Assembly: GCF_011326755.1 (NCBI RefSeq)
Contig: NZ_JAAOIE010000007.1
Span: 62,001 to 126,000 of the forward strand
Direction of reading: 5' to 3'
Origin: Cochlodiniinecator piscidefendens
GTDB lineage: Bacteria; Pseudomonadota; Alphaproteobacteria; Rhodobacterales; Rhodobacteraceae
DNA: 64,000 nucleotides
A program made the position numbers and the translations under genes. The notes under the pieces are model-generated. The model did not search any database. It saw only the letters and a program-made list of their open reading frames with translations, and was not told the DNA's origin. Below, piece by piece: positions 44,377-52,753 of the stretch (its first letter is position 1; each line of letters begins with the position of its first letter).

Positions 44377-44393
44377 CCGCTCTATGTGAGCGG
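44377..44393 (-). promoter_or_regulatory. Small hairpin in the aapJ leader
   Basis: The stem CCGCTC / GAGCGG with a 5-nt loop lies 20 bp before the aapJ start, close to the ribosome site. It could shape translation. Confidence 0.35.
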
Positions 44394-44401
44394 TTTATTT
44401 G

Positions 44402-44419
44402 CCAATCAAGTTTGATTGG
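44402..44419 (-). promoter_or_regulatory. Perfect palindrome at the expected aap transcription start
   Basis: CCAATCAA-GT-TTGATTGG is an 8+2+8 perfect inverted repeat, 6 bp downstream of the predicted -10 of the aap promoter. It could be an operator or a 5' stem of the mRNA; no regulator gene is adjacent. Confidence 0.5.
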
Positions 44420-44425
44420 ATACGA

Positions 44426-44454
44426 ATTATCTGAAGGTTTTCCTTCTAGGTGAA
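44426..44454 (-). promoter_or_regulatory. Predicted sigma-70-type promoter of the aap operon
   Basis: TTCACC, a 17-bp spacer and GATAAT on the minus strand lie about 70 bp before the aapJ start. The perfect palindrome 44402-44419 falls on the likely start site. Confidence 0.5.
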
Positions 44455-44597
44455 CAGAGTTTGGACAAATTAGCCCATAAAGGTCAAGGGCGCTATGCCA
44501 ATCCGCCAACATGTTTCCCCAAGGTCAACCACGTAACGGGCGCCAGAAACTCCGTTCCCTCCTTGATTTATTAGCCAAGCGTTTGACTTTTGCCCAC

Positions 44598-45302
44598 TCA
44601 GAGCAACGCACAATACTTTGCGGCCTGAATGAATGCTTCGCGCTTAAGGAGAGCTTGCTGGGTCGCTTCTTCGTCTTCACCCCATTGTTCCGCCTGCCAT
44701 GATTCGTCGAGGCGACTCACTTCCCAAAGATTTTCGATCCCCATGTGACCATTCAGCGCAGCAAAACCAATTACGAGCGAACCGGATATTGCGACAAGGT
44801 CATGAAACCCCGCCAACATAAAAGAATCCAGCTCATGCACCCGACGCTTCAGGCTCTCCAGACTCGCTTTTGGTTGTGACGCGAACATGACACCAGAAAT
44901 CTGTATCAGGGGTGCCTCTAACGCTTCAGCAGACCAAGCCAAAAGAGGATCCCAGGCTTCTGCCTGCCGCTGAATGAGCTCTTCAGGACTATCTGCACGA
45001 TAGCAGAGCAAATCCGTTCCGCCGTAATCCGCGAGCATATCTGCAACTTCGGAGTGCTGCGGCGTAACTTTATCAATCGCTGAGTTGGCCGCGCGGGTAA
45101 AGGGCATCGTATTAGGGTTCACGACATCCGTCTGCGCATCCCATTCTTTGGCAATCTCTTCGGCTAAGCGTTCGCTTGGGACATAAAATGCTGTTTTTGC
45201 CGGAGTTTTAATCCGCCGGCCATCCAACAAAATCGTATAGCCTTCGTCAATTTTAGAAACCGTAACATCTGTCCAAAATCGCTTTTGCTTCCAATCAGAC
45301 AT
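44598..45302 (-). CDS. ATP12-family F1-ATPase assembly chaperone
   Basis: This 234-residue protein is the alphaproteobacterial ATP12 homologue, which in mitochondria chaperones the F1 alpha subunit. The family start is visible (KQKRFWTDVTVSKIDEGYTILLDGRRIKTPAKT), as are AKEWDAQTDVVNPNTMPFTRAANSAID and DLLCYRAD. Its 5' end overlaps the preceding HAD phosphatase gene by 8 bp. The operon order rluC - gph-like - ATP12 is typical of this group. Confidence 0.93.
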   Translation of the reverse strand: MSDWKQKRFWTDVTVSKIDEGYTILLDGRRIKTPAKTAFYVPSERLAEEIAKEWDAQTDVVNPNTMPFTRAANSAIDKVTPQHSEVADMLADYGGTDLLCYRADSPEELIQRQAEAWDPLLAWSAEALEAPLIQISGVMFASQPKASLESLKRRVHELDSFMLAGFHDLVAISGSLVIGFAALNGHMGIENLWEVSRLDESWQAEQWGEDEEATQQALLKREAFIQAAKYCALL

Positions 45303-45987
45303 AGGGCCCTCCCCATAAAGTGTTTAGCATCGTAGGCAGTTCATCAAAGTGATCAAGAATCTGATTTGCCCCTGCATGTTTTAACTGATCTCTAGTGTGG
45401 TATCCCCAAGAAACCCCAACCGTCTGAAAACCCGCTTTGATTCCCATTTCGATATCAAAGGATGTATCGCCAACCATAATCGCATTTTCGGGATCAACCC
45501 CAGTTTCCGACAACGCACTCAGCAACATTGATGGATGAGGCTTTGATGGATGATGATCTGACACCTGCTGCGTGATAAACACATCCCCAAAGCCATTCTC
45601 CGCCAACATATGATCCAATCCACGCCGGGATTTACCAGTTGCCACCCCCAACAAAACATCGGGTATGACCGACAGCTGATTTATAATTTCACGAGCATTG
45701 TCAAATAACGGAGACTGGGCTTTGGCATCGCCTGCTTCACGCATGGCAACAAAAGCTTGTTTGTATCCATTTTCCAACGCTAAATGAGTTTGCGCATTTA
45801 ACTGCGGCGCAAGTCTCTCCATCATTTTCGGCAGCGACAGACCTACGCAAGCCAGCACATCCGATTGCCGAGGCACGTCTATCCCAGTTGCAATAAACGC
45901 AACCCGCGTTGCTTCCATTATATGCGTTTGACTATCAACAAGTGTGCCATCCACATCAAAAACAACCAACCGAAGAGGCTGCGTCAC
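45295..45987 (-). CDS. HAD-family phosphatase (phosphoglycolate-phosphatase-like)
   Basis: This 230-residue haloacid-dehalogenase-type hydrolase has motif I FDVDGTLVDSQ with both catalytic aspartates, motif II GVATGKSRRGLD and motif III MVGDTSFDIEMG. It resembles Gph, which removes phosphoglycolate, but HAD enzymes are hard to assign by sequence and pyrophosphatase or sugar-phosphate roles are possible. It overlaps rluC by 4 bp (ATGA) upstream and the ATP12-type gene by 8 bp downstream. Confidence 0.85.
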   Translation of the reverse strand: MTQPLRLVVFDVDGTLVDSQTHIMEATRVAFIATGIDVPRQSDVLACVGLSLPKMMERLAPQLNAQTHLALENGYKQAFVAMREAGDAKAQSPLFDNAREIINQLSVIPDVLLGVATGKSRRGLDHMLAENGFGDVFITQQVSDHHPSKPHPSMLLSALSETGVDPENAIMVGDTSFDIEMGIKAGFQTVGVSWGYHTRDQLKHAGANQILDHFDELPTMLNTLWGGPYV

Positions 45988-47039
45988 ATCATGTCCTCAA
46001 ATGGATCCTCTGGCACGTCCGTTTCATGCCAACCAACCGTTTCCCAGGTCCGCTCCATATGCTCAGGCATTGGCGCGGTGATCTTCAACATACGGCCCGT
46101 AATAGGGTGCGGGATACTGATAGAACGTGCATGCAAATGCAACTTACGGCTAATTTCTCCACCGAGCTGTGCACCCCAACCGTCACCCATGTTTTCCTGA
46201 CCAGAGCCGCCGTATTTTCCATCACCAATAATGGGGTGGCCCAATTCAGCCATGTGCACCCGCAATTGGTGGGTCCGGCCAGTGATTGGGATAAGCGCCG
46301 TCCAAGCCGTCCGCTGGCCTAAATTTGAAAGAACCGCATAGTCTGTTGTTGCGCGTTTTGCACCAGGGGTACTGTCTACATCACGTGGATGAATGCAATG
46401 CATCTTTTCTGCTTCGCCATTAATTCCGTGACCGGGGGATTTTACCACGCCATAGCGTACTGTTCCCACTTTTGGATGAGGAACCCCGCCAACAGCAGCC
46501 CAGTAAATTTTACGTGTCTCACGCGAGCGGAACGCTGAAGTCAACGCACTGGCGATTGCCCGTGTACGTGCCAAGATCAAAACACCAGATGTGTCTTTAT
46601 CCAAACGATGCACAAGGCGCGGTTTTTCTTCAAACCCAAACCTAAGCGCATCTGCCATACCATCGACGTGACGCAACTGTTTACTACCGCCTTGTGTTGG
46701 TAGGCCCGGTGGTTTGTTTAGCGCAATAATATGATCATCTCGATAAATCACACAGGATTGGATCAGCTTTGTATCCGCCTCACTAACGCGAGAATGCTGC
46801 GTTGGCTTTGGCTGATCTTTAAATTCGCTTGCATCAGGCAAAGGTGGAATCCGCATCACTTGGCCTGAGCCCAAACGGGTCGAAGGCTTAACGCGCGTGC
46901 CGTCCAGACGAATTTCACCTTTGCGGCACATTTTTTCAATGCGTCCCTGACTGATGTGGGGGAAGGTTCGCCGAAACCACCGGTCAAGCCGTTGATCTGC
47001 CGCGTCTGCATCAAGTGTTACGTTTTGAACGCCACTCAT
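45984..47039 (-). CDS. RluC/RluD-type 23S rRNA pseudouridine synthase
   Basis: This 351-residue enzyme has an S4-like RNA-binding segment (QRLDRWFRRTFPHISQGRIEKMCRKGEIRLDG) and a RluA-family catalytic domain with the catalytic Asp in RLVHRLDKDTSGVLIL. A RluC-type assignment is likely by length and context. The start MSGVQN was chosen for GGAAGGA upstream; 38 extra residues in the frame look noncoding. It starts the rluC-gph-ATP12 operon, 79 bp downstream of rarA. Confidence 0.88.
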   Translation of the reverse strand: MSGVQNVTLDADAADQRLDRWFRRTFPHISQGRIEKMCRKGEIRLDGTRVKPSTRLGSGQVMRIPPLPDASEFKDQPKPTQHSRVSEADTKLIQSCVIYRDDHIIALNKPPGLPTQGGSKQLRHVDGMADALRFGFEEKPRLVHRLDKDTSGVLILARTRAIASALTSAFRSRETRKIYWAAVGGVPHPKVGTVRYGVVKSPGHGINGEAEKMHCIHPRDVDSTPGAKRATTDYAVLSNLGQRTAWTALIPITGRTHQLRVHMAELGHPIIGDGKYGGSGQENMGDGWGAQLGGEISRKLHLHARSISIPHPITGRMLKITAPMPEHMERTWETVGWHETDVPEDPFEDMM

Positions 47040-47118
47040 AGCGATATTCCTTCCGATTTTCTCAGCTAACGCACCTTTGCGCGCCGACCCGCGCTTTTTT
47101 CGTGTTGTTGGACAAGAG

Positions 47119-48447
47119 TCAACCGCCCTGCCGCTTAGAGCGCAATTTAACAAAGTAATCGAGCCGCCGTTTCAGCTCTCGTTCAAATCCACGCTCTACC
47201 GGATGGTAATACACGCCACGTTTCATACCGTCAGGAAAATAGTTCTGCCCGGAAAATCCATCTTCGGCATCATGGTCATAAGCATATCCTTTGCCATACC
47301 CCTGCTCTTCCATCAGCTTAGTTGGTGCATTCCGAATATGCTTTGGCGGTGGCTCCGATCCTGTTTCGCGTGCTGCCCGCATAGCTGCCTTATACCCGAC
47401 ATAAGCCCCATTGGATTTCGGGGCCAACGCCAAATACGTGACGGCCTGCGCCAACGCGAGTTCACCTTCAGGACTACCCAAGCGTTCATAGGTTTCCCAC
47501 GATTGCAAACAGACCGCTTGGGCCTGCGGATCAGCAAGCCCGATATCTTCAACGGCCATTCGCGTTATACGTCGTGCTAAAAACCTAGGATCTTCTCCAC
47601 CTGTTAGCATCCGCGCGAACCAATACAGCGCCGCGTCTGGATCGGACCCTCGCACCGACTTATGAAGTGCGGAAATCAGGTTATAGTGTTCTTCACCCGA
47701 TTTATCGTATTTTGTCGCCCGTCGCATAAGCCGTGTTGAAAGAGCTTCGGCATCAAGTTTTTTATCAACTTTCCATGCCGCGACTTGTTCAATCAAATTC
47801 AACAACGCGCGCCCGTCACCGTCTGCCATTTCAAGCAACGCCTCGCGCGCATGGCCATCTAAAGGTAAACTGCGGTTCAGTTCTTTCTCTGCGCGCTGCG
47901 CAAGAAGCTCCATGTCGCCCAACGACAGACGCTCAAGCACCAAAACCTGCGCACGCGAAAGCACAGCAGCGTTTAACTCAAAAGATGGGTTTTCGGTTGT
48001 AGCGCCAACCAACAAAATGGTCCCATCTTCCATATGGGGCAAAAAACCGTCTTGTTGGGCTTTGTTAAAGCGATGGATCTCATCAACGAATAGCAAAGTA
48101 CCCTGCCCATTTGCGCGCCGTATCTTTGCCGCTTCAAAAACCTTTCGCAGCTCAGGCACACCCGTAAAAATCGCGCTGATCTGAATAAATTTAAGATCAG
48201 TTTCGTCGGCCAACAATCGGGCGATCGTTGTCTTCCCAACACCTGGAGGGCCCCAAAATACCAACGACGACAAACTATTCGAAGACAGCATAACCCCAAG
48301 CGGAGCCTCAGGCCCCAATACTTGTTGTTGCCCGATTACCTCAGCCAGGGACTTAGGCCGCAAGCGATCCGCCAACGGCCTTGGTCCTGTTTCATTACCC
48401 TTTTCGGGTAAGTCGCGATCCGACGAGGATTGAAATAAATCAGTCAT
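47119..48447 (-). CDS. rarA: Replication-associated recombination AAA+ ATPase RarA
   Basis: This 442-residue protein is RarA/MgsA, a clamp-loader-like AAA+ ATPase that acts at stalled forks. Walker A is GPPGVGKTTIA, Walker B LFVDEIHRFNKAQQDGFLP, sensor 1 VGATTENPSFELN and sensor 2 GDGRALLNLIE. The C-terminal tetramerisation part (ARMLTGGEDPRFLARRITR and PTKLMEEQGYGKGYAYDHD) is complete. It stands upstream of the rluC operon and 61 bp downstream of luxI. Confidence 0.94.
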   Translation of the reverse strand: MTDLFQSSSDRDLPEKGNETGPRPLADRLRPKSLAEVIGQQQVLGPEAPLGVMLSSNSLSSLVFWGPPGVGKTTIARLLADETDLKFIQISAIFTGVPELRKVFEAAKIRRANGQGTLLFVDEIHRFNKAQQDGFLPHMEDGTILLVGATTENPSFELNAAVLSRAQVLVLERLSLGDMELLAQRAEKELNRSLPLDGHAREALLEMADGDGRALLNLIEQVAAWKVDKKLDAEALSTRLMRRATKYDKSGEEHYNLISALHKSVRGSDPDAALYWFARMLTGGEDPRFLARRITRMAVEDIGLADPQAQAVCLQSWETYERLGSPEGELALAQAVTYLALAPKSNGAYVGYKAAMRAARETGSEPPPKHIRNAPTKLMEEQGYGKGYAYDHDAEDGFSGQNYFPDGMKRGVYYHPVERGFERELKRRLDYFVKLRSKRQGG

Positions 48448-48508
48448 GTCGCGACTCTATGCGTTCGGCCCGTGAGTGAAAAGCAAAATGGGCAATTGCC
48501 CATCGCGC

Positions 48509-49096
48509 TTAGTGGAGCTTTGCGGACAGATCAATTGAAACGCATTGATAATCTCCATCACCAATATACATTTCACGGCCCATAGCACTGGCATCCAACC
48601 CACAGCGACCGAACCAACGCGGCCAATTTGCTGCCGTCAGCGCGATCAGGCGGGTAGCACCCTCCTCCCGGGCCGCTTTGGTCATCGCACCCACCATATA
48701 GGCGTGTACGCGCCGTCTAATACGTTCTGGTGTAGCGTGTGAGACAAATACACGGGTACATTCCCATGTATGTTCGTCTACTGGTGCCTTTTCATAGAGC
48801 AAATCTTGAGGGATTGTTCCCAGCAACCCACGTTGAGCATCCCGGATCATATAAGAATATATTCCACAACGCGCATTTGTTGGTGTTAAACGTATGCCTG
48901 CATAAACCTCCCCAAGGTTATGAATGGCAACCCAGCGACTGGCAGGGGTATCATATTGATCATACTCCATATCCAGAGCTTCAGGTAAATCCCAGTTTTT
49001 TTGGACGATAAAAGATTGCTTTCTTGCGCGAAAAAGGTTTGCGAACAACTCCCCATGGTTGTGCATATTTTCGAAAGATAGTGTGGTCGTTTGCAT
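48509..49096 (-). CDS. luxI: Acyl-homoserine-lactone synthase (LuxI family)
   Basis: This 195-residue enzyme makes an acyl-homoserine lactone signal from S-adenosylmethionine and an acyl carrier. All invariant LuxI residues are found: Arg25, Phe29, Trp35, Asp46, Asp49, Arg69, Glu112 and Arg115 (WECTRVF). A good GGAG site stands before the ATG. It lies 59 bp downstream of luxR on the same strand. The acyl chain cannot be deduced. I use luxI as a family symbol. Confidence 0.93.
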   Translation of the reverse strand: MQTTTLSFENMHNHGELFANLFRARKQSFIVQKNWDLPEALDMEYDQYDTPASRWVAIHNLGEVYAGIRLTPTNARCGIYSYMIRDAQRGLLGTIPQDLLYEKAPVDEHTWECTRVFVSHATPERIRRRVHAYMVGAMTKAAREEGATRLIALTAANWPRWFGRCGLDASAMGREMYIGDGDYQCVSIDLSAKLH

Positions 49097-49155
49097 GGCA
49101 GTCTCCAGCTTGGTTGAAACCTAAAGCCCCGGCGGCAAACGGCGCCGATCCTTAG

Positions 49156-49767
49156 CTACAGCAATCGATAATCCTTCGCGCGCTGAATGGCCTCTGCGGT
49201 GGTCCGAGCGAGCAGTTTTTGCCGGGCCCCGTTCAAACGAGCTTTCAATGCGCTTTCTGAAATACCGAGTTTATCTGCTGCGGCCGCGTATCGGTCACCT
49301 TCTGCAATGCAGCGCAGAGCCTCGATCTGAGCCTTTGTCAGACTCTCCGGCGGCTCCGTAATATCGTGGAGCCGACGAACTAGAAGCGAGATTTCTTCAA
49401 TCTCGCAATCTTCAAATTCACGTTCTTCCCTAGCAAAGCTCGCGATTGTACGGGAGCTAACCGGTCCACAGGACACGGATAGGCCAAAATTAAGCCCAAA
49501 GGATGAAGCCTCGGTAAACAAACCAAATGGATCAGGGATCGTGAATTCAGACCACCTACACGTACCCTCTGTACTGAAACCCCATGCAATTGTAGGATCT
49601 CGAAGTGCGAAAGCACGCTCTGTGTAATGGTCGAGCCATTCCTGACTGTATGTCGAAAACTGCAGCAGCGGTGCTGCATAACGAATATGTAGCCCCAAAA
49701 AATACCCATATGGTGCAAGAACACCGAGCTTTTGGAGCAAAATATCTACGCCTGCCTTATTGGTCAT
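49156..49767 (-). CDS. luxR: LuxR-type acyl-homoserine-lactone receptor/regulator
   Basis: This 203-residue protein has an N-terminal autoinducer-binding domain and a C-terminal HTH. The ligand-pocket residues of TraR-type receptors are in place: Trp44, Tyr48, Asp57-Pro58 and Trp72. The HTH reads LTKAQIEALRCIAEGDRY onward to residue 203. It is shorter than the usual 230-250 residues, mostly at the N-terminus; an in-frame TAA three codons before the ATG fixes the start. It should bind the signal made by the adjacent LuxI. A lux-box-like dyad lies 10 bp upstream. Confidence 0.92.
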   Translation of the reverse strand: MTNKAGVDILLQKLGVLAPYGYFLGLHIRYAAPLLQFSTYSQEWLDHYTERAFALRDPTIAWGFSTEGTCRWSEFTIPDPFGLFTEASSFGLNFGLSVSCGPVSSRTIASFAREEREFEDCEIEEISLLVRRLHDITEPPESLTKAQIEALRCIAEGDRYAAAADKLGISESALKARLNGARQKLLARTTAEAIQRAKDYRLL

Positions 49768-49776
49768 GTCTTTTTA

Positions 49777-49796
49777 GACAAGTTGATCATTCTGTC
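49777..49796. promoter_or_regulatory. Candidate lux box between luxR and a divergent small ORF
   Basis: A 20-bp imperfect dyad, GACA-N4-TGATCA-N2-TGTC-like, has 14 of 20 positions symmetric about the central TGATCA. Its size fits LuxR-type operators. It lies 10 bp before the luxR ATG and 49 bp before the ATG at 49845. Confidence 0.4.
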
Positions 49797-49844
49797 GTCA
49801 ACCTTAAATTGTATGCACCACTGAATCATATAGGTGTTGAAAGC

Positions 49845-50027
49845 ATGAAAGCGATAGATCCAGACCTCTTTACGAAACTGATGACGCTGCCCCAGGGTAA
49901 ACGTATGGATTTGCTCGAGTTTCTCGGAGCGACGCCCGTCGGAAATGCCCAGTTAAACAGACTCATCGAGGATATCGAATCCTCTCTTACTAAAAAGCAG
50001 AATCGCGGGCACAGCGACAAGAACTAA
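49845..50027 (+). CDS. Small protein of unknown function, divergent from luxR
   Basis: This 60-residue soluble protein starts MKAIDPDLFTKLMTLPQGKR, is helical, with charged ends (EDIESSLTKKQNRGHSDKN), and has AGGTG upstream of the ATG. I recognise no family. It is read divergently from luxR across a spacer that holds a lux-box-like dyad and is followed by a strong terminator shared with rplQ. It may be a quorum-controlled or quorum-modulating small protein; this is inference from place. Confidence 0.6.
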   Translation: MKAIDPDLFTKLMTLPQGKRMDLLEFLGATPVGNAQLNRLIEDIESSLTKKQNRGHSDKN

Positions 50028-50041
50028 TTTGCCTCGCTCAC

Positions 50042-50072
50042 AAAAAAACCCCGCTAAAAAGCGGGGTTTTTT
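50042..50072. terminator. Bidirectional terminator between the small ORF and rplQ
   Basis: The stem ACCCCGCT / AGCGGGGT with an AAAA loop is flanked by A7 and T6 and extends through them. It lies after the stop of the divergent ORF and after rplQ, ending the ribosomal cluster. Confidence 0.92.
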
Positions 50073-50090
50073 GCATTCTAATCGAATTAT

Positions 50091-50510
50091 TTATTCGTCA
50101 GCTGCAACTTCAGCAGCCAAACGCGCCTTATCAGCTGCGCCTTTTGCGTCTACGTCGCGTTCAACAAATTCGATGATCGCCATAGGCGCCATGTCACCGT
50201 AACGGAAGCCAGCTTTGAGAACACGAACGTAGCCACCCTGGCGTTCTTTGTAGCGCGGACCCAAAACTTCGAAAAGTTTCGCAACGTCTTTGTCTTCTTT
50301 CAATTGTGCAGCAGCCTGACGGCGTGCGTGCAAATCACCACGTTTGCCAAGGGTGATGAGTTTCTCAATCACGCGCTTAAGCTCTTTAGCTTTCGGCAAA
50401 GTTGTTTTGATCTGTTCGTGCTCAATGAGCGAGCCAGCCATATTTGAGAACAACGCTTTGCGGTGTTCGTGTGTACGGTTTAGGCGGCGGTAACCTCTTG
50501 AGTGACGCAT
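50091..50510 (-). CDS. rplQ: 50S ribosomal protein L17
   Basis: This 139-residue L17 begins [25 protein letters not shown], the invariant L17 opening, and has [30 protein letters not shown]. The C-terminal extension is Ala/Glu/Asp-rich, as in other alphaproteobacteria. It ends the alpha operon downstream of rpoA and is followed by a strong terminator. Confidence 0.97.
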   Translation of the reverse strand: MRHSRGYRRLNRTHEHRKALFSNMAGSLIEHEQIKTTLPKAKELKRVIEKLITLGKRGDLHARRQAAAQLKEDKDVAKLFEVLGPRYKERQGGYVRVLKAGFRYGDMAPMAIIEFVERDVDAKGAADKARLAAEVAADE

Positions 50511-50596
50511 AGTCTATCTCCTAAAATTCAACGTTTTGCTTTGTCTGGCGACCCATGCGTGTAGGCCACTCTCCTTGGGGCGATTGCCCGATATTC

Positions 50597-50639
50597 CCCG
50601 CCTGTGCGGGCATTTGGGGGCCGTTTAAAGGCGGCCCCC
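50597..50639 (-). other. Two tandem hairpins between rpoA and rplQ
   Basis: Two perfect inverted repeats lie in the rpoA-rplQ gap: GGGGGCCG / CGGCCCCC (50616-50639) and CCCGC / GCGGG (50597-50610). Neither has a T tract, so they may be processing sites or leader structures. Confidence 0.55.
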
Positions 50640-50652
50640 GAAACTGTCAACC

Positions 50653-51669
50653 TTAGAACTGGTCTTCGAATTTCTTAGCCAGATCGTCGATGTTCTCTGG
50701 TGGCCATTCTTCAACGTCCATACCCAGATGCAAGCCCATGCCAGACAGTACTTCTTTGATCTCGTTCAAAGATTTACGGCCAAAGTTAGGGGTACGCAGC
50801 ATTTCAGCTTCTGTCTTCTGGATCAAGTCACCAATGTAAACGATGTTATCGTTTTTCAGGCAATTTGCAGAACGTACTGAAAGCTCAAGCTCATCCACTT
50901 TCTTCAACAGAAGTGGGTTGAACTCGAGACCATCGTCTTCTTCTTGGCGACCGGCGGCTTCTGGCTCGTCGAAGTTCACAAAGATCGACAGTTGATCTTG
51001 GAGAATGCGAGCAGCGAAAGCAACAGCGTCATCAGGGGTGATGGAACCGTCAGTTTCGATTTTCAAAGTTAGCTTATCGTAATCAAGAACCTGACCTTCA
51101 CGTGTTGGCTGAACGTCATAAGACACTTTAGCAACTGGTGAATAGATTGCGTCGATTGGGATCAAACCGATTGGCGCATCTTCTGGTTTGTTTTTCTCAG
51201 CAGAAACATAACCTTTGCCAGTCGCTACTGTGATTTCCATGAACAAGTCAGCGCCATCGTCAAGGTGGCAGATCACGTGATCTTTGTTCAAAACTTCAAT
51301 ACCAGAAGAATCTGAAATATCCCCTGCAGTCACAACAGATGGACCCTTAGCAGAAATTGAAAGACGCTTCGGGCCCTCAACTTCCATGCGCAAAGCAACA
51401 CCTTTAAGGTTCAAAACGATGTCTGTCACATCTTCGCGAACGCCAGACACAGAGGAAAACTCGTGCAGCACGTTGTCGATTTGAACGCTGGTGATTGCCG
51501 CACCTTGTAGTGAGCTCATCAAAACGCGACGTAGCGCGTTGCCGAGTGTTAGACCGAAGCCACGCTCAAGTGGTTCAGCAATAACAGTCGCCTGACGAGT
51601 CGGATCATTGCCCGGCTTCACCTCAAGTTGCGCTGGTTTGATCAGCTCTTGCCAATTATTGTGGATCAT
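50653..51669 (-). CDS. rpoA: DNA-directed RNA polymerase subunit alpha
   Basis: This 338-residue alpha subunit nucleates RNA polymerase assembly. The N-terminal domain (residues 1-230) has [22 protein letters not shown] and the C-terminal domain (about 250-338) has [20 protein letters not shown] and the end [12 protein letters not shown]. The start MIHNNWQ has GGAGG upstream; five extra in-frame residues are not conserved. It follows rpsK by 110 bp and precedes rplQ, the usual alpha-operon order. rpsD is not between rpsK and rpoA, as is normal for alphaproteobacteria. Confidence 0.97.
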   Translation of the reverse strand: MIHNNWQELIKPAQLEVKPGNDPTRQATVIAEPLERGFGLTLGNALRRVLMSSLQGAAITSVQIDNVLHEFSSVSGVREDVTDIVLNLKGVALRMEVEGPKRLSISAKGPSVVTAGDISDSSGIEVLNKDHVICHLDDGADLFMEITVATGKGYVSAEKNKPEDAPIGLIPIDAIYSPVAKVSYDVQPTREGQVLDYDKLTLKIETDGSITPDDAVAFAARILQDQLSIFVNFDEPEAAGRQEEDDGLEFNPLLLKKVDELELSVRSANCLKNDNIVYIGDLIQKTEAEMLRTPNFGRKSLNEIKEVLSGMGLHLGMDVEEWPPENIDDLAKKFEDQF

Positions 51670-51738
51670 GCTTGTCGCCTCCATACTTGTTCACAGCCAT
51701 GTCCAGTTGCCGCAAACGCCCGAGGTTAAAATGACAAA

Positions 51739-51766
51739 CTCGGGCCGTGCGCAAACACAGCCCGAG
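51739..51766 (-). terminator. Terminator-like hairpin between rpsK and rpoA
   Basis: A 7-bp stem (CTCGGGC / GCCCGAG) lies 14 bp after the rpsK stop and is followed on the minus strand by a moderately T-rich stretch (TTTGTCATTTTA). It may reduce read-through into rpoA. Confidence 0.45.
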
Positions 51767-51779
51767 CAAGAATAGTTTT

Positions 51780-52169
51780 TTATACGCGACGACGCTTAGG
51801 TGGGCGGCAGCCGTTGTGTGCGATTGGTGTAACGTCACGGATAGATGTGATGTTAAAGCCAGCTGCAGCCAAAGCGCGCAAAGCAGATTCACGGCCAGAA
51901 CCTGGACCCTGAACTTCTACTTCAAGTGTTTTTACGCCGTGCTCTTGTGCTTTCTTACCAGCATCTTCTGCAGCCATCTGAGCTGCATAAGGTGTTGATT
52001 TACGAGAGCCTTTGAAACCCATTGTACCAGCAGACGACCATGCGATCGCATTGCCTTGAACATCGGAGATCAAGATTTTTGTGTTATTGAAAGAAGAATT
52101 CACGTGTGCAACGCCAGAAGCGATGTTTTTACGTTCTTTTTTCTTTGTACGAGTTTTATCACGTGCCAT
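51780..52169 (-). CDS. rpsK: 30S ribosomal protein S11
   Basis: This 129-residue S11 has the family core: [30 protein letters not shown] and the C-terminal [13 protein letters not shown]-type end that binds 16S rRNA. The N-terminus is the short Lys/Arg-rich form usual for bacteria. It follows rpsM by 15 bp in the alpha operon. Confidence 0.97.
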   Translation of the reverse strand: MARDKTRTKKKERKNIASGVAHVNSSFNNTKILISDVQGNAIAWSSAGTMGFKGSRKSTPYAAQMAAEDAGKKAQEHGVKTLEVEVQGPGSGRESALRALAAAGFNITSIRDVTPIAHNGCRPPKRRRV

Positions 52170-52184
52170 TAATCAAACCCTCCC

Positions 52185-52553
52185 TTACTTCTTCTTACCA
52201 GCGATGGCCTTTGCAGGACCTTTGCGAGTACGAGCGTTGGTGTGGGTACGCTGACCGCGAACGGGCAGATTACGGCGATGGCGAAGGCCACGGTAGCAAC
52301 CGAGGTCCATCAAGCGTTTGATGTTCATTTGAACTTCACGGCGCAAGTCACCTTCAACGGTGTAAGTTGCGTCGATGTGTTCACGAACAGCTAGAACTTC
52401 TGAGTCAGAAAGTTCGTTGATGCGACGTGTACGGTCGATGCCAACAGCTTCGCAGATAGCTTCTGCAGAAGTGTGGCCAATACCAGTGATATAAGTCAGG
52501 GCGATCGGGACCCGTTTATGGGTCGGGAGGTTAACGCCGGCGATACGTGCCAA
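52185..52553 (-). CDS. rpsM: 30S ribosomal protein S13 (TTG start)
   Basis: This 122-residue S13 starts with the universal [14 protein letters not shown]; the first codon is TTG at 52553 rather than ATG. The frame continues upstream for 17 more codons that have no S13 homology. AAAGGA lies 10 nt before the TTG. The helix region [27 protein letters not shown] is intact. A 200-bp spacer with a candidate promoter separates it from adk. TTG starts are weak and could be a point of control. Confidence 0.95.
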   Translation of the reverse strand: MARIAGVNLPTHKRVPIALTYITGIGHTSAEAICEAVGIDRTRRINELSDSEVLAVREHIDATYTVEGDLRREVQMNIKRLMDLGCYRGLRHRRNLPVRGQRTHTNARTRKGPAKAIAGKKK

Positions 52554-52608
52554 GTGTCTTATTCCTTTGCGTTGCGATTCCGTAGTTCCGGAACCTTTTT
52601 TCACAACG

Positions 52609-52635
52609 GAGGCCCGGAGGCGTCATACCTGCGGG
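52609..52635 (-). promoter_or_regulatory. Hairpin in the rpsM leader
   Basis: GGCCCG / CGGGCC arms about 27 nt apart form a perfect 6-bp stem in the leader of rpsM, followed on the minus strand by a smaller TTCCG / CGGAA stem. They may hold an autoregulatory ribosomal-protein site; no consensus was checked. Confidence 0.3.
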
Positions 52636-52711
52636 CCACTGCTGAATTCAATTTCGAAGTATTGTCAAACCGTCGTATGATTCTACATCGATTCCCCGGG
52701 GGGAAGGCTGT

Positions 52712-52740
52712 CAATTAGGAGTTTTTTCGCGCGCAGTCAA
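52712..52740 (-). promoter_or_regulatory. Predicted promoter upstream of rpsM
   Basis: TTGACT, a 17-bp spacer and TAATTG lie on the minus strand between adk and rpsM, about 160 bp before the TTG start. The -10 is imperfect. Confidence 0.4.
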
Positions 52741-52753
52741 GAGCGCGAAAAAA
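52722..52753. repeat. Perfect 11-bp inverted repeat directly after adk, arms reversed relative to a terminator
   Basis: TTTTTTCGCGC (52722-52732) and GCGCGAAAAAA (52743-52753) pair perfectly, with a 10-bp loop. The T run precedes and the A run follows on both strands, the opposite of an intrinsic terminator. It may be a binding site or mRNA end structure. Confidence 0.5.
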
